Of a stretch of 64,000 nucleotides of DNA, positions 27,455-34,922 are shown piece after piece. Origin of the DNA: CAZNOG01 sp964574635 (GTDB lineage: Bacteria; Bacteroidota; Bacteroidia; Flavobacteriales_D; Cryomorphaceae); the NCBI GenBank assembly GCA_964574635.1, contig CAZNOG010000008.1:62001-126000 (forward strand). The letters run 5' to 3'. Under the pieces are notes generated by a model. That model saw only the letters and a program-made list of their open reading frames with translations, was not told where the DNA came from and ran no database searches. The translations under genes were made by a program, and so were the position numbers. The first letter of the stretch is position 1, and every line of letters begins with the position of its first letter.

Positions 27455-27476
27455 ACACCCACAAAAACCCAAAAAC
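27455..27476 (-). repeat. 22-base T/G-rich tract, second copy
   Basis: On the minus strand this tract, ending GGGTTTTTGTGGGTGTG, is identical to the plus-strand tract at 19191-19212. Each copy lies within 10 nt of a stop codon in the sense orientation. Confidence 0.6.
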
Positions 27477-27483
27477 CAATCCA

Positions 27484-27867
27484 TTACGGCTTCACGGGGT
27501 GTAGAAAACTTTTGACTGTCCTTATTTCGAAGCCTTTATGGCCCTTGAATTTGTACACGTCGCAAAACGCGAATTCCGCGCCGCCTGTGGTGGTGATGCG
27601 GCCGTGCACGGCCGCGTCGGTGCCGTGGGTGATGATGCTTTCGATCTCGATTCGGCCGGCGTTGCGGATGGGGTGTTCCCGTAGGCCCTCCATGATTTCC
27701 GAACCGCCGAACTCTTCTTGCCCATCCACCAGTCGCCAAATGGTTTTGTCGTAAATAGACCGGGAGATGAATTCCCGATCATCGTTTGCGATGGCGGCTA
27801 TAAAGTCTTTCAAAAACAGCTTCTTGGGTGAGTTTCCGCAATCTTTGGGTGCGATGATTTCCGCCAT
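27484..27867 (-). CDS. NTF2-like / SnoaL-type small protein
   Basis: A 127-residue cytoplasmic protein that looks like the cone-shaped NTF2 fold: an N-terminal helix (LFLKDFIAAIANDD), then IYDKTIWRLVDGQEEFGG, EIMEGLREHP and strands with HGRITTTGGAEFAFCDVYKF. Such proteins can be enzymes, carriers or stress factors, and the sequence gives no catalytic signature that decides. It lies 49 nt after murA on the same strand and may be the third gene of the DUF4290-murA transcript. A 22-base T/G-rich tract follows its stop codon by 7 nt. Confidence 0.65.
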   Translation of the reverse strand: MAEIIAPKDCGNSPKKLFLKDFIAAIANDDREFISRSIYDKTIWRLVDGQEEFGGSEIMEGLREHPIRNAGRIEIESIITHGTDAAVHGRITTTGGAEFAFCDVYKFKGHKGFEIRTVKSFLHPVKP

Positions 27868-27916
27868 TTGCCGGGGTGATTTAATACGGGACGAACCGAA
27901 CGATTCGGCGTGTTTC

Positions 27917-29224
27917 TTACGGTATGCGCTTGATTTCGGCGCCGATGGCGTTCAGTCTGGTGTCGATGTTTTGGTAGCCTCGGTCGATTTGCTCGATGTT
28001 GTGGATGGTGCTGACTCCTTCGGCGCTGAGGGCGGCGATGAGCAGGGATACCCCTGCGCGGATGTCGGGCGAAGTCATGGAAATGCCTCGCAACGGCACT
28101 TGGCGATCGAGCCCGATGACGGTGGCGCGGTGCGGATCGCAGAGGATGATCTGCGCGCCCATGTCGATGAGTTTATCGACGAAAAACAATCGGCTTTCGA
28201 ACATTTTTTGGTGAACCAATACCGCTCCCTTGGCTTGGGTGGCCACCACGAGGATGATGCTCAGCAAGTCGGGGGTGAATCCCGGCCAGGGGTGGTCGGA
28301 AATGGTCATGATGGAGCCGTCGATGTAGCTGTCGATGGTGTATCGGTCTTGGGCGGGGATGTGGATGTCGTCGCCCGTTCTTTCCATGTGAATGCCGAGG
28401 CGGCGGAAGGTGTCGGGGATGATGCCCAGCATGTCGTAACCCACGTTTCGGATGGTGATATCCGACTGGGTCATGGCGGCCATGCCGATGAAGCTGCCCA
28501 CCTCGATCATGTCGGGCAATACGCGGTGCTTGCAGCCTCCGAGGCGATCGACGCCGGTAATTTTGATGAGGTTGCTGCCCGCGCCGGAAATTTTTGCGCC
28601 CATGGAATTGAGCATCTTGCACAGCTGGGTGATGTACGGTTCGCAGGCGGCGTTGTAGATGGTGGTTTCGCCTTTGGCCATGGTGGCCGCCATGATGATG
28701 TTGGCGGTACCCGTCACCGACGGCTCGTCGAGGTGCATGTACGTTCCGCGGAGGTTTCCCGCTTCCACGGTGTAGAAGTTGTCTTCGGCGCGGTAGTCGA
28801 AAATGGCGCCGAGCTTTTGGAATCCGATGAAGTGGGTGTCGAGACGTCGTCGGCCTATTTTGTCGCCGCCCGGTTTGGGGATGTACCCTTTTCCGAAACG
28901 CGCGAGCAAGGGGCCTACGATCATGACCGATCCCCGCAAAGCGCTGCCTTTGCGTTTGAATTCGTCGGTGAGCAGAAATTCTACGTCGATGTTTTTTGCG
29001 GTGAACGCGTAGCGTTCCGGGCCGAGTTTTTCCACTTCCACACCGAGCGATTTCAACAAATCGATCAATTTGTTGACGTCGATGATGTCAGGCACATTGT
29101 CCACCTCCACGCGCTCTTCGGTGAGCAGGGTGGCGCAGAGGATTTGCAGTATTTCGTTCTTGGCCCCTTGGGGGTGCAAGTCGCCTTTCAACTTTTTGCC
29201 CCCGACGATTTCGAATGAACCCAT
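27917..29224 (-). CDS. murA: UDP-N-acetylglucosamine 1-carboxyvinyltransferase, Asp-type
   Basis: First committed enzyme of peptidoglycan synthesis, transferring enolpyruvate from PEP to UDP-GlcNAc. At 435 residues it has normal length. The active-site Lys-Asn pair is in PQGAKNEIL. The mobile loop reads PGGDKIGRRRLDTH, with Asp121 (codon 28864-28862) at the position of Cys115 in Escherichia coli (GGCTIGARPVDLH). Asp variants are known from mycobacteria and chlamydiae to be active and not inactivated by fosfomycin. The start overlaps the DUF4290 stop by one base (TAATG), an arrangement common in Bacteroidota. Confidence 0.96.
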   Translation of the reverse strand: MGSFEIVGGKKLKGDLHPQGAKNEILQILCATLLTEERVEVDNVPDIIDVNKLIDLLKSLGVEVEKLGPERYAFTAKNIDVEFLLTDEFKRKGSALRGSVMIVGPLLARFGKGYIPKPGGDKIGRRRLDTHFIGFQKLGAIFDYRAEDNFYTVEAGNLRGTYMHLDEPSVTGTANIIMAATMAKGETTIYNAACEPYITQLCKMLNSMGAKISGAGSNLIKITGVDRLGGCKHRVLPDMIEVGSFIGMAAMTQSDITIRNVGYDMLGIIPDTFRRLGIHMERTGDDIHIPAQDRYTIDSYIDGSIMTISDHPWPGFTPDLLSIILVVATQAKGAVLVHQKMFESRLFFVDKLIDMGAQIILCDPHRATVIGLDRQVPLRGISMTSPDIRAGVSLLIAALSAEGVSTIHNIEQIDRGYQNIDTRLNAIGAEIKRIP

Positions 29225-29871
29225 TAGTATTTCTTTTTGCGCTTGCGTCCGGTTTTCTTTCTCGAGCGGTTTTTGTTTTGACTTTTATTCATCTGGTTCA
29301 CGCCCATCTGCCTTACCACGTCCCGCGTGTCGTCCAGGTCTTCTTCCGGGTTTTCGATTTGTAGCGCGCCTTTGGACAGTTTTTTCAAGTCGGCGGCGAT
29401 TACCTCGTCTTTTACCGTGTTTTGCGCCCACACCACGTAGGTGCGTTTCATGAGGTTGGCCACGCTCACCGCGGCTTTTTTACGCTCTTCTTCGTCTTTG
29501 ATGGCGGCGGCTTCATCCACCACTCGCTCGATAATGCGCCCGTAATGCCCGAAGGTGATGTTGTTCTTCGGATAATCCATGCGGCGCGGTTTGGTTTGAA
29601 AACTCTCCTTGGTCGGCTTTTCGTAGGGCGAATCCACGTCGAGTTTAAAGTCGGACATCACGTGAAGTTGATCCCACAATTTGTGGTTGTAGTCTTCCAC
29701 GTCGCGCAACTGCGGAAAGAGGTTGGCCATGATTTTGATGATCGCGCGGGCGCATCGGTTTCGCTCCTCGCGGTCTTCGATGCCCACGCAGTGCTCGATC
29801 ATTTGATGTATGCTGCGACCGTATTCCGGAATAATCAAATCCGGTCGGGTGCTGTTGTATGTCAATTTCAT
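29224..29871 (-). CDS. DUF4290 domain protein
   Basis: A 215-residue Bacteroidota-specific protein of unknown function, recognised by YNSTRPDLIIPEYGRSIHQM at the start and by its place immediately upstream of murA. The body is mostly helical and polar with no signal peptide. The last 20 residues are extremely basic (NKNRSRKKTGRKRKKKY), which suggests binding to nucleic acid, ribosome or membrane lipid. It is coupled to murA by a one-base overlap, so a role tied to cell-wall synthesis is often assumed but not shown. Confidence 0.88.
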   Translation of the reverse strand: MKLTYNSTRPDLIIPEYGRSIHQMIEHCVGIEDREERNRCARAIIKIMANLFPQLRDVEDYNHKLWDQLHVMSDFKLDVDSPYEKPTKESFQTKPRRMDYPKNNITFGHYGRIIERVVDEAAAIKDEEERKKAAVSVANLMKRTYVVWAQNTVKDEVIAADLKKLSKGALQIENPEEDLDDTRDVVRQMGVNQMNKSQNKNRSRKKTGRKRKKKY

Positions 29872-29968
29872 AGGATTGTGTTTGGTCAGATCATCCGGGG
29901 GAACGGTAAGGTTGGGTGACTTCGATCAAGTCGGTGCGCAACATCGGTTGCGTCAGGCCCCCGGGTCA

Positions 29969-29976
29969 CAAATATA
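29969..29976 (-). promoter_or_regulatory. Promoter -7 element for the DUF4290-murA operon
   Basis: TATATTTG on the minus strand matches TAnnTTTG exactly, 97 nt before the DUF4290 start. No TTTG is seen at the -33 distance. Confidence 0.45.
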
Positions 29977-30023
29977 GGATTTTTGATTTTGGACTTTGTG
30001 GGTGTGACTTCAATCGCCGGCGC

Positions 30024-32408
30024 TTAAAATTTGAATATCAATCCCGCACTGGGCAAGATCGGCAATTGGTCCACGCGATTGCCCGTCAGTCGATCGAGGT
30101 AGAAGATGTTTTGACGGTCGTACAAGTTGGTGACGCTCACGCTCGCCTCCAAGGAGGAATGCTCGCTGAATCGGAAAGTGCGCTTCACCGTCACGTCGAA
30201 ACGGTGGTAGTCGGGCAATCGGCCTTCATTGAGGGGGCCGTACTGCACGTCGGGTTCCGAGGCGTTGGTTTCCGTGATGTCGGTGTTGAAACCGTCGCCG
30301 AGGTTTTCTCCGAGGTAGTACCCTTGGGATTGGGTGAAGGGGAATCCGCTTCCGTAGTTCCACCGCCCGTTTACCTCCCAATCGAGGTTTTTGCCGAAGC
30401 GGTACGACGCCAAGAGGTTTACGTTGTGGCGGCGGTCGAAGATGGGGTAGTAGGTGCGCAGGCCGTCCCATCGATCCACTTTCGACAAGGAGTACACGGC
30501 CCAGATGTACACTTTCCGCGATTCGTAACTCGCCGTGAAGTCCAGCCCCATGGCCTCGCCGTCTTCGACGATGAAGTCGTTTTTGAGCATGGGGGAAATG
30601 TTGGGGTCGCGATTGTCCGAACGGTACAGCTTGTTGCGGTTCATATTGGTCAATTGGAAGAACCGCTTGTAATAGGCTTCCACGTTGAAAGACAGGTATT
30701 CGTTGAAGTCGTATTCGGTTCCCACGATGAGGTGTCCCGCTTTTTGGAGCGGGTCATCCACGGTTCGGGTCTTCCCCCACCCATTCACGAAGGTGTTCTG
30801 CAAATCTTCGGGTCCCACCAAAAAGCCGTAGAACAGGTTGACCACGTCCCGGTCGGAATTGGCGGAAATGAGGTTTTGGGAATACAAGCCACCCGCAAAT
30901 TTAAAACGCAGGGTTTCGGTGAGGTTGTATTTCGCGGCGAGGCGCGGCTCGGGTTGCAGTGTGCGGATGGAACCGTAGTACTGCAACCGCAGACCCATGT
31001 CGAGAATGAGGTCGTTGAGTTTCCACTTGTACGTACCGAATCCCACCAGCTCGGTGTTGGTGCCGGTGTTGTCGATCTGCAGTCCGATGGGGTTGAAAAA
31101 CGACAATTCGGTTCGGAAGTTCGTGATGTCGATGCCGTACTTCAATTCGTCTTCGCCGAAGAAGTACTTGAAATTCATGAAAATGTTGAAGCTGTTTACG
31201 CCGCTCGTCCGAGGCTGAAGATTCACGGTTTCTTCACCCGTGTCGGCGGCTGTAGGACCCGCCGACGTTTCTTCCAGAAGCGTGATGTCGTAATTGCTCA
31301 GGTTGAACCCCCCTTCCATGAGTGCGGAAGAATTTTCGGGGGTCAATACGAAGTTCAATCCGGTACCGAAGGAATTCCACTCGAGCTGTGAATTGCTTTG
31401 GAAGTTCACGCGGTCTTGGAAGTTGAATCCGAAGACGTTGAATTTGCTTCCCGTGGTCGTGGCGAAGGACACTTTGCCGTAGAGATCGGTAAACGCGAAG
31501 GGCAGTCCGTCTTCATCGACGTACCCGTAGAGCATTTTGGATGTTTCGTCCAAGTAGGAGTGTCGCGCCGACAGCACGTAGGAGATCGAAGAGTTCCCTT
31601 CGTTCGTCTGTTTGATCAACGGACCTTCGATCATGGCGTTAGCCGCGAAGCTGTTGATTCCCACATTTCCCGATACCCGTCTTTTGTTTCCGTCCCGGGT
31701 GCGGATGTCCATCACCGAGGAGATGCGGCCCCCGTACTCGGCGCCGAATCCACCGGTGTAGATGTCGGCGTTGCGCAAGATTTCCGTGTCGAAAACCGAG
31801 AACAGCCCGATGCTGTGGAAGGGGTTGTAGATGGTCATGCCGTCCAGCAGCACCTTGTTCTGAATGGGCGATCCACCGCGGATGTACAACTGCCCTCCTT
31901 GGTCGCCGGTGAATACCACTCCCGGCAATACCTGCAGGTACTGGGCCAAGTCCGGGCTGCCGCCCACGGAAGGGATCTGTTTGATTTCTTTCGGTGTGGC
32001 TTTGGTGACCGACATCGTTACGTTGTTCTGTCGCTCCTGCCTTTCGGCGGAGACTTCCACGGCCTGGATGTTCACGCTCGCGCTCTTGAGAAAGAGTTTC
32101 AAATTTTGGACTTTCCCCTTTTCCACGGTCACGGGCCTTTCCAAAGTTTCGTAGCCCAGATAGCTCACCATCAGCGTGTACTCTCCTTCCGGCACGTTGT
32201 TGATGGAAAAGTATCCATTCACATCGGTGGGCGCGCCGTAAGTCGTTCCTTCCAGGTAGACGTTGGTGAAGATCACCGCCTCGCCGGTGGCTTCTTCGTA
32301 AACGAATCCTTTGATATCGCCTTGTGCCCAAGCACAATCGAATGCCAAAATCGCCAATAAGGTAGAGCAGAGTGCCGTGAGGTGTGCTTTCAAATTCTGT
32401 CGAATCAC
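30024..32408 (-). CDS. TonB-dependent receptor with carboxypeptidase-like N-terminal domain
   Basis: A 794-residue outer-membrane receptor. A signal peptide ending FDCAWAQ precedes a CarboxypepD_reg-like domain (GDIKGFVYEEATGEAVIFTNV, GYFSINNVPEGEYTLMVSYLGY), then a plug domain (LAQYLQVLPGVVF, GQLYIRGGSPIQNKVLLDGM) and a 22-strand-type barrel ending in Phe (LIFKF). The ligand is unknown: no SusD partner or transport cluster is adjacent, and the plug lacks clues. The start is GTG at 32408; there is no in-frame ATG that keeps the signal peptide. It lies alone between DUF4290 and holA on the same strand. Confidence 0.9.
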   Translation of the reverse strand: MIRQNLKAHLTALCSTLLAILAFDCAWAQGDIKGFVYEEATGEAVIFTNVYLEGTTYGAPTDVNGYFSINNVPEGEYTLMVSYLGYETLERPVTVEKGKVQNLKLFLKSASVNIQAVEVSAERQERQNNVTMSVTKATPKEIKQIPSVGGSPDLAQYLQVLPGVVFTGDQGGQLYIRGGSPIQNKVLLDGMTIYNPFHSIGLFSVFDTEILRNADIYTGGFGAEYGGRISSVMDIRTRDGNKRRVSGNVGINSFAANAMIEGPLIKQTNEGNSSISYVLSARHSYLDETSKMLYGYVDEDGLPFAFTDLYGKVSFATTTGSKFNVFGFNFQDRVNFQSNSQLEWNSFGTGLNFVLTPENSSALMEGGFNLSNYDITLLEETSAGPTAADTGEETVNLQPRTSGVNSFNIFMNFKYFFGEDELKYGIDITNFRTELSFFNPIGLQIDNTGTNTELVGFGTYKWKLNDLILDMGLRLQYYGSIRTLQPEPRLAAKYNLTETLRFKFAGGLYSQNLISANSDRDVVNLFYGFLVGPEDLQNTFVNGWGKTRTVDDPLQKAGHLIVGTEYDFNEYLSFNVEAYYKRFFQLTNMNRNKLYRSDNRDPNISPMLKNDFIVEDGEAMGLDFTASYESRKVYIWAVYSLSKVDRWDGLRTYYPIFDRRHNVNLLASYRFGKNLDWEVNGRWNYGSGFPFTQSQGYYLGENLGDGFNTDITETNASEPDVQYGPLNEGRLPDYHRFDVTVKRTFRFSEHSSLEASVSVTNLYDRQNIFYLDRLTGNRVDQLPILPSAGLIFKF

Positions 32409-32529
32409 GTTTCGGTGTTTAGGTGGGGTAAAAAGGGCGCTAATTTACGCATTCCCGGGAGTGGAAAGTTCGAGGTGCGGCAGGGTGCGTTTCGTGGGTT
32501 TCAAAGAGTACCTCACTCTTCGGAGCGAC

Positions 32530-33537
32530 TCAAGTGCGTACGATCCTCGCCACCATTTCTCGCATCAGAGGAGCGTGCTGCGCGGAGGTCGATCCCACTC
32601 CTTTGGATTTCAGGTCGATGTCGTGAAGGATTTCGATGATCTTCATCAAGCGCATTTGTGAATGCCCCGCGGCGGCTTTTTTGTACTCCCCGACGAAGTA
32701 GGGATGGACGCCCAAGGCAGAGGCCAATTTCCGATCGTCGGCCCCCTTCAACTCCGATCGCATCAGGATGAGCTTGGAGTAATAATGAAACAGGCGCGAT
32801 ACGATCATGATCACGTGGTGGTCCTTTTCGTTGTTGGCGAAGTGATTCGCGATCATCATGGCCTTTTCGGTGTCGCCGAGACCCAACGCCTTCTGGAGCT
32901 CGAACACGTTGAAATCCTTGGAAATGCCGATGTGTTTCTGAACCATTTCCGCGGTGATTTTCCCACCGCCTTCGTTCACCAAATCCAAGCGGTCGAGGGC
33001 TTTATTCAGGTTGGTCAAATCGGAGCCGATGCTTTCTGCGAGCATCACGGCGGCGCGAGAATCCAAATCCATGTTGCGCTCCTTGCTCCTTTGGGTCAAC
33101 CACGGGATGATCTTGTTGTCGTAAAGTCGTGTGCCGTTGTGGTACACACCCGCTTTTTTGAGGCGCTTCGCCAAGGCGGTGGTACCGTTGAGCTTTTTGT
33201 CCCGGTAGTTGATCACCAACACGGTCGTCGGCACGGGGTGGTCGACCAAGGGGAGAAGCGCGTCGAGCTTTCGCGACCACGTTTGCGCCTCTTTGACGAT
33301 CACCACCCGGCGTTCGGCCAGCATGGGGAACTGCTTTACGTGAATGGACAGTTCCGAAGGATCGAGGTCTTTGGCGTAAAGTATGGTTTGGTTGAAATCC
33401 CTCTCTTCTACCGCCAAGACGTTCTCCGCGATGTACTCGGTCATCACGTCCATGTAATACGTCTCCTCCCCGTCAAAAAAGTAGATGGGTTTGAATTCCC
33501 GCTTCTTCAGCGACGCCATGATCTCTTCGAACGACAT
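32530..33537 (-). CDS. holA: DNA polymerase III subunit delta
   Basis: Clamp-loader delta subunit, 335 residues, which opens the beta clamp during replication. Family marks are KPIYFFDGEETYYMDVMTEY at the N-terminus, NQTILYAKDL, PMLAERRVVIVKEAQ, the region around INYRDKKLNG, and a C-terminal helical collar with FQLQKALGLGD-like and HSQMRLMKIIEILHDIDLKSKG segments. It begins 15 nt after the AMP nucleosidase stop, so the two probably share a transcript. The divergent HsdR-N gene next to them is the usual neighbour in Bacteroidota. Confidence 0.92.
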   Translation of the reverse strand: MSFEEIMASLKKREFKPIYFFDGEETYYMDVMTEYIAENVLAVEERDFNQTILYAKDLDPSELSIHVKQFPMLAERRVVIVKEAQTWSRKLDALLPLVDHPVPTTVLVINYRDKKLNGTTALAKRLKKAGVYHNGTRLYDNKIIPWLTQRSKERNMDLDSRAAVMLAESIGSDLTNLNKALDRLDLVNEGGGKITAEMVQKHIGISKDFNVFELQKALGLGDTEKAMMIANHFANNEKDHHVIMIVSRLFHYYSKLILMRSELKGADDRKLASALGVHPYFVGEYKKAAAGHSQMRLMKIIEILHDIDLKSKGVGSTSAQHAPLMREMVARIVRT

Positions 33538-33552
33538 ACTATCGTATCCTTA

Positions 33553-34323
33553 TTAGAATTTCAGGTGGCGCACCGAACGTCCGTCGGTGGCGATTTCCTT
33601 CATGGCGCCTATTCCCAGTTTGATGTGGGTGTCGACGTAGTTTTTAGTGACTTCCCTGTCGCTTTCTATCGTTTTCACCCCTTCGGCCACCATGGGTTGG
33701 TCGGTCACCAGCAGAAATGCACCCGTGGGGATCTTGTTCGCAAACCCAGCGACGAAAATCGTGGCGGTTTCCATATCGATGGCCATGGAACGGGTTTTCC
33801 TGAGGTATTTCTTGAAGTCGGTGTCGTGCTCCCAAACGCGGCGGTTGGTGGTGTACACCGTACCGGTCCAATAGTCGAGCCCCATGTCGCGAATGGTCGA
33901 CGAAACTGCGCGCTGAAGCATAAACGAAGGCAGGGCCGGCACCTCGGGCATCATGTAGTCGTGGCTGGTTCCCTCTCCGCGGATGGCGGCGATGGGCAGG
34001 ATGAAATCACCCACCTTGTTTTTCTTCTTCAACCCGCCGCACTTGCCCAGAAACAACGCGGCCTTGGGCTGGATGGCGCTCAGAAGATCCATGATGGTCG
34101 CCGCGTTGGCGCTCCCCATACCGAAATCGATGATGCTCACGTCGTCTTTGTGAGCGCTGGGCATGGCTTTGTCCAATCCCTTGACTTCCACGTTCAAAAA
34201 TTCCGCGAAACGCTCGACGTAATGCGCGAAATTCGTCAACAAAATGTAATCGCCGAACCCGTCGAGGGGAACGCCGGTGTACCTTGGCAACCAGTTTTCA
34301 ACTATATCCTTTTTTGTTTTCAT
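33553..34323 (-). CDS. amn: AMP nucleosidase (short Bacteroidota form)
   Basis: Predicted to cleave AMP to adenine and ribose 5-phosphate. At 256 residues it is the short form lacking the N-terminal regulatory domain of the enterobacterial enzyme. The purine nucleoside phosphorylase fold shows in IIDFGMGSANAATIMD, FLGKCGGLKKKNKVGDFILP, RGEGTSHDYM and the substrate region SMAIDMETATIFVAGF. The product name follows the Bacteroidota family; activity on other nucleosides is possible. Only 14 nt separate its ATG from that of the divergent HsdR-N gene, so the control regions of the pair must overlap coding sequence. Confidence 0.85.
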   Translation of the reverse strand: MKTKKDIVENWLPRYTGVPLDGFGDYILLTNFAHYVERFAEFLNVEVKGLDKAMPSAHKDDVSIIDFGMGSANAATIMDLLSAIQPKAALFLGKCGGLKKKNKVGDFILPIAAIRGEGTSHDYMMPEVPALPSFMLQRAVSSTIRDMGLDYWTGTVYTTNRRVWEHDTDFKKYLRKTRSMAIDMETATIFVAGFANKIPTGAFLLVTDQPMVAEGVKTIESDREVTKNYVDTHIKLGIGAMKEIATDGRSVRHLKF

Positions 34324-34324
34324 C

Positions 34325-34332
34325 TATCTTTG
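34325..34332 (+). promoter_or_regulatory. Promoter -7 element for the HsdR-N gene
   Basis: TATCTTTG is an exact TAnnTTTG match only 5 nt before the ATG at 34338. If used, the mRNA would be leaderless or nearly so. Confidence 0.5.
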
Positions 34333-34337
34333 TTTTG

Positions 34338-34802
34338 ATGCAAGCACTGAATCTGCCGGCGTGGCCTTTTAAGATCGTCAAAGATAAAGGCAAGTATGAG
34401 ATTTTCGACCCCGTAAGGAGAAAGTATCTGACTTTGACCCCTGAAGAATGGGTGAGACAACACGTAGTGCGGTTCTTGATCGACCACCGGGGATTTCCGG
34501 CAGGATTGCTTCAAACGGAGCGCCAAGTCAAACACCACCAGAGGAAAGGCCGGTACGACGCCATGTTTCGCGATCGTCGGGGAAACCCCTTGGTCTTGAT
34601 AGAGTGCAAGGCTCCCTCCGTACGAATCGACGAAACGACATTCGCCCAAATATCCCGTTACAATTCCGCCTTGCAAGTACCTTATTGGATGCTGTCGAAC
34701 GGCATGGTGCATTTCTTCGGACGGGTAATTCCGGAGGAGGGCCGATTGGAATACATGGAAGGCATACCCGATTATTCCGAACTTTCGGGCGGAGGTGCGT
34801 AG
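34338..34802 (+). CDS. Stand-alone HsdR N-terminal-like nuclease-fold protein
   Basis: A 154-residue protein resembling only the N-terminal domain of type I restriction subunit R (HSDR_N_2 type). The PD-(D/E)xK core looks complete: RYDAMFRDRRGNPLVLIECK supplies the Asp, then the ExK triad, and an upstream Glu lies in TPEEWVRQH. No helicase domain, HsdM or HsdS is present, so it is not a restriction system. It is divergent from AMP nucleosidase and holA, a pairing conserved in the phylum, which suggests a housekeeping role with DNA; the actual role is unknown. Confidence 0.82.
   Translation: MQALNLPAWPFKIVKDKGKYEIFDPVRRKYLTLTPEEWVRQHVVRFLIDHRGFPAGLLQTERQVKHHQRKGRYDAMFRDRRGNPLVLIECKAPSVRIDETTFAQISRYNSALQVPYWMLSNGMVHFFGRVIPEEGRLEYMEGIPDYSELSGGGA
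34379..34386 (-). promoter_or_regulatory. Promoter -7 element for amn-holA
   Basis: TATCTTTG on the minus strand, an exact TAnnTTTG match, lies 55 nt before the amn ATG and inside the start of the divergent HsdR-N coding sequence. Confidence 0.45.
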
Positions 34803-34856
34803 CCGCTGAAGCCGGAATATCTTTTTTGGAATTCACCGAAGTGGCCGATAAATTCG

Positions 34857-34888
34857 TTGTTCCTTCTTTCGCAACACAGTATATTTGA
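34857..34888 (+). promoter_or_regulatory. Promoter for the subtilase gene
   Basis: TATATTTG (34881-34888) is an exact -7 element, and TTG at 34857-34859 gives a 21-nt spacer to the -33 position. The start codon follows 34 nt later. Confidence 0.6.
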
Positions 34889-34922
34889 GTGACCCAAAAA
34901 ACCCGAAAACCATCACCGACCC

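Noticed and set aside
27767..34338. Long plus-strand frames of 483, 491 and 558 codons opposite murA, the TonB receptor, holA and amn
   Set aside because: The minus-strand genes are clearly recognised. The plus frames have Val/His/Gly-rich composition typical of antisense reading in this G+C-rich sequence.
34338..34802. A type I restriction-modification system
   Set aside because: Only the HsdR N-terminal domain is present; no helicase part, HsdM or HsdS is encoded nearby.
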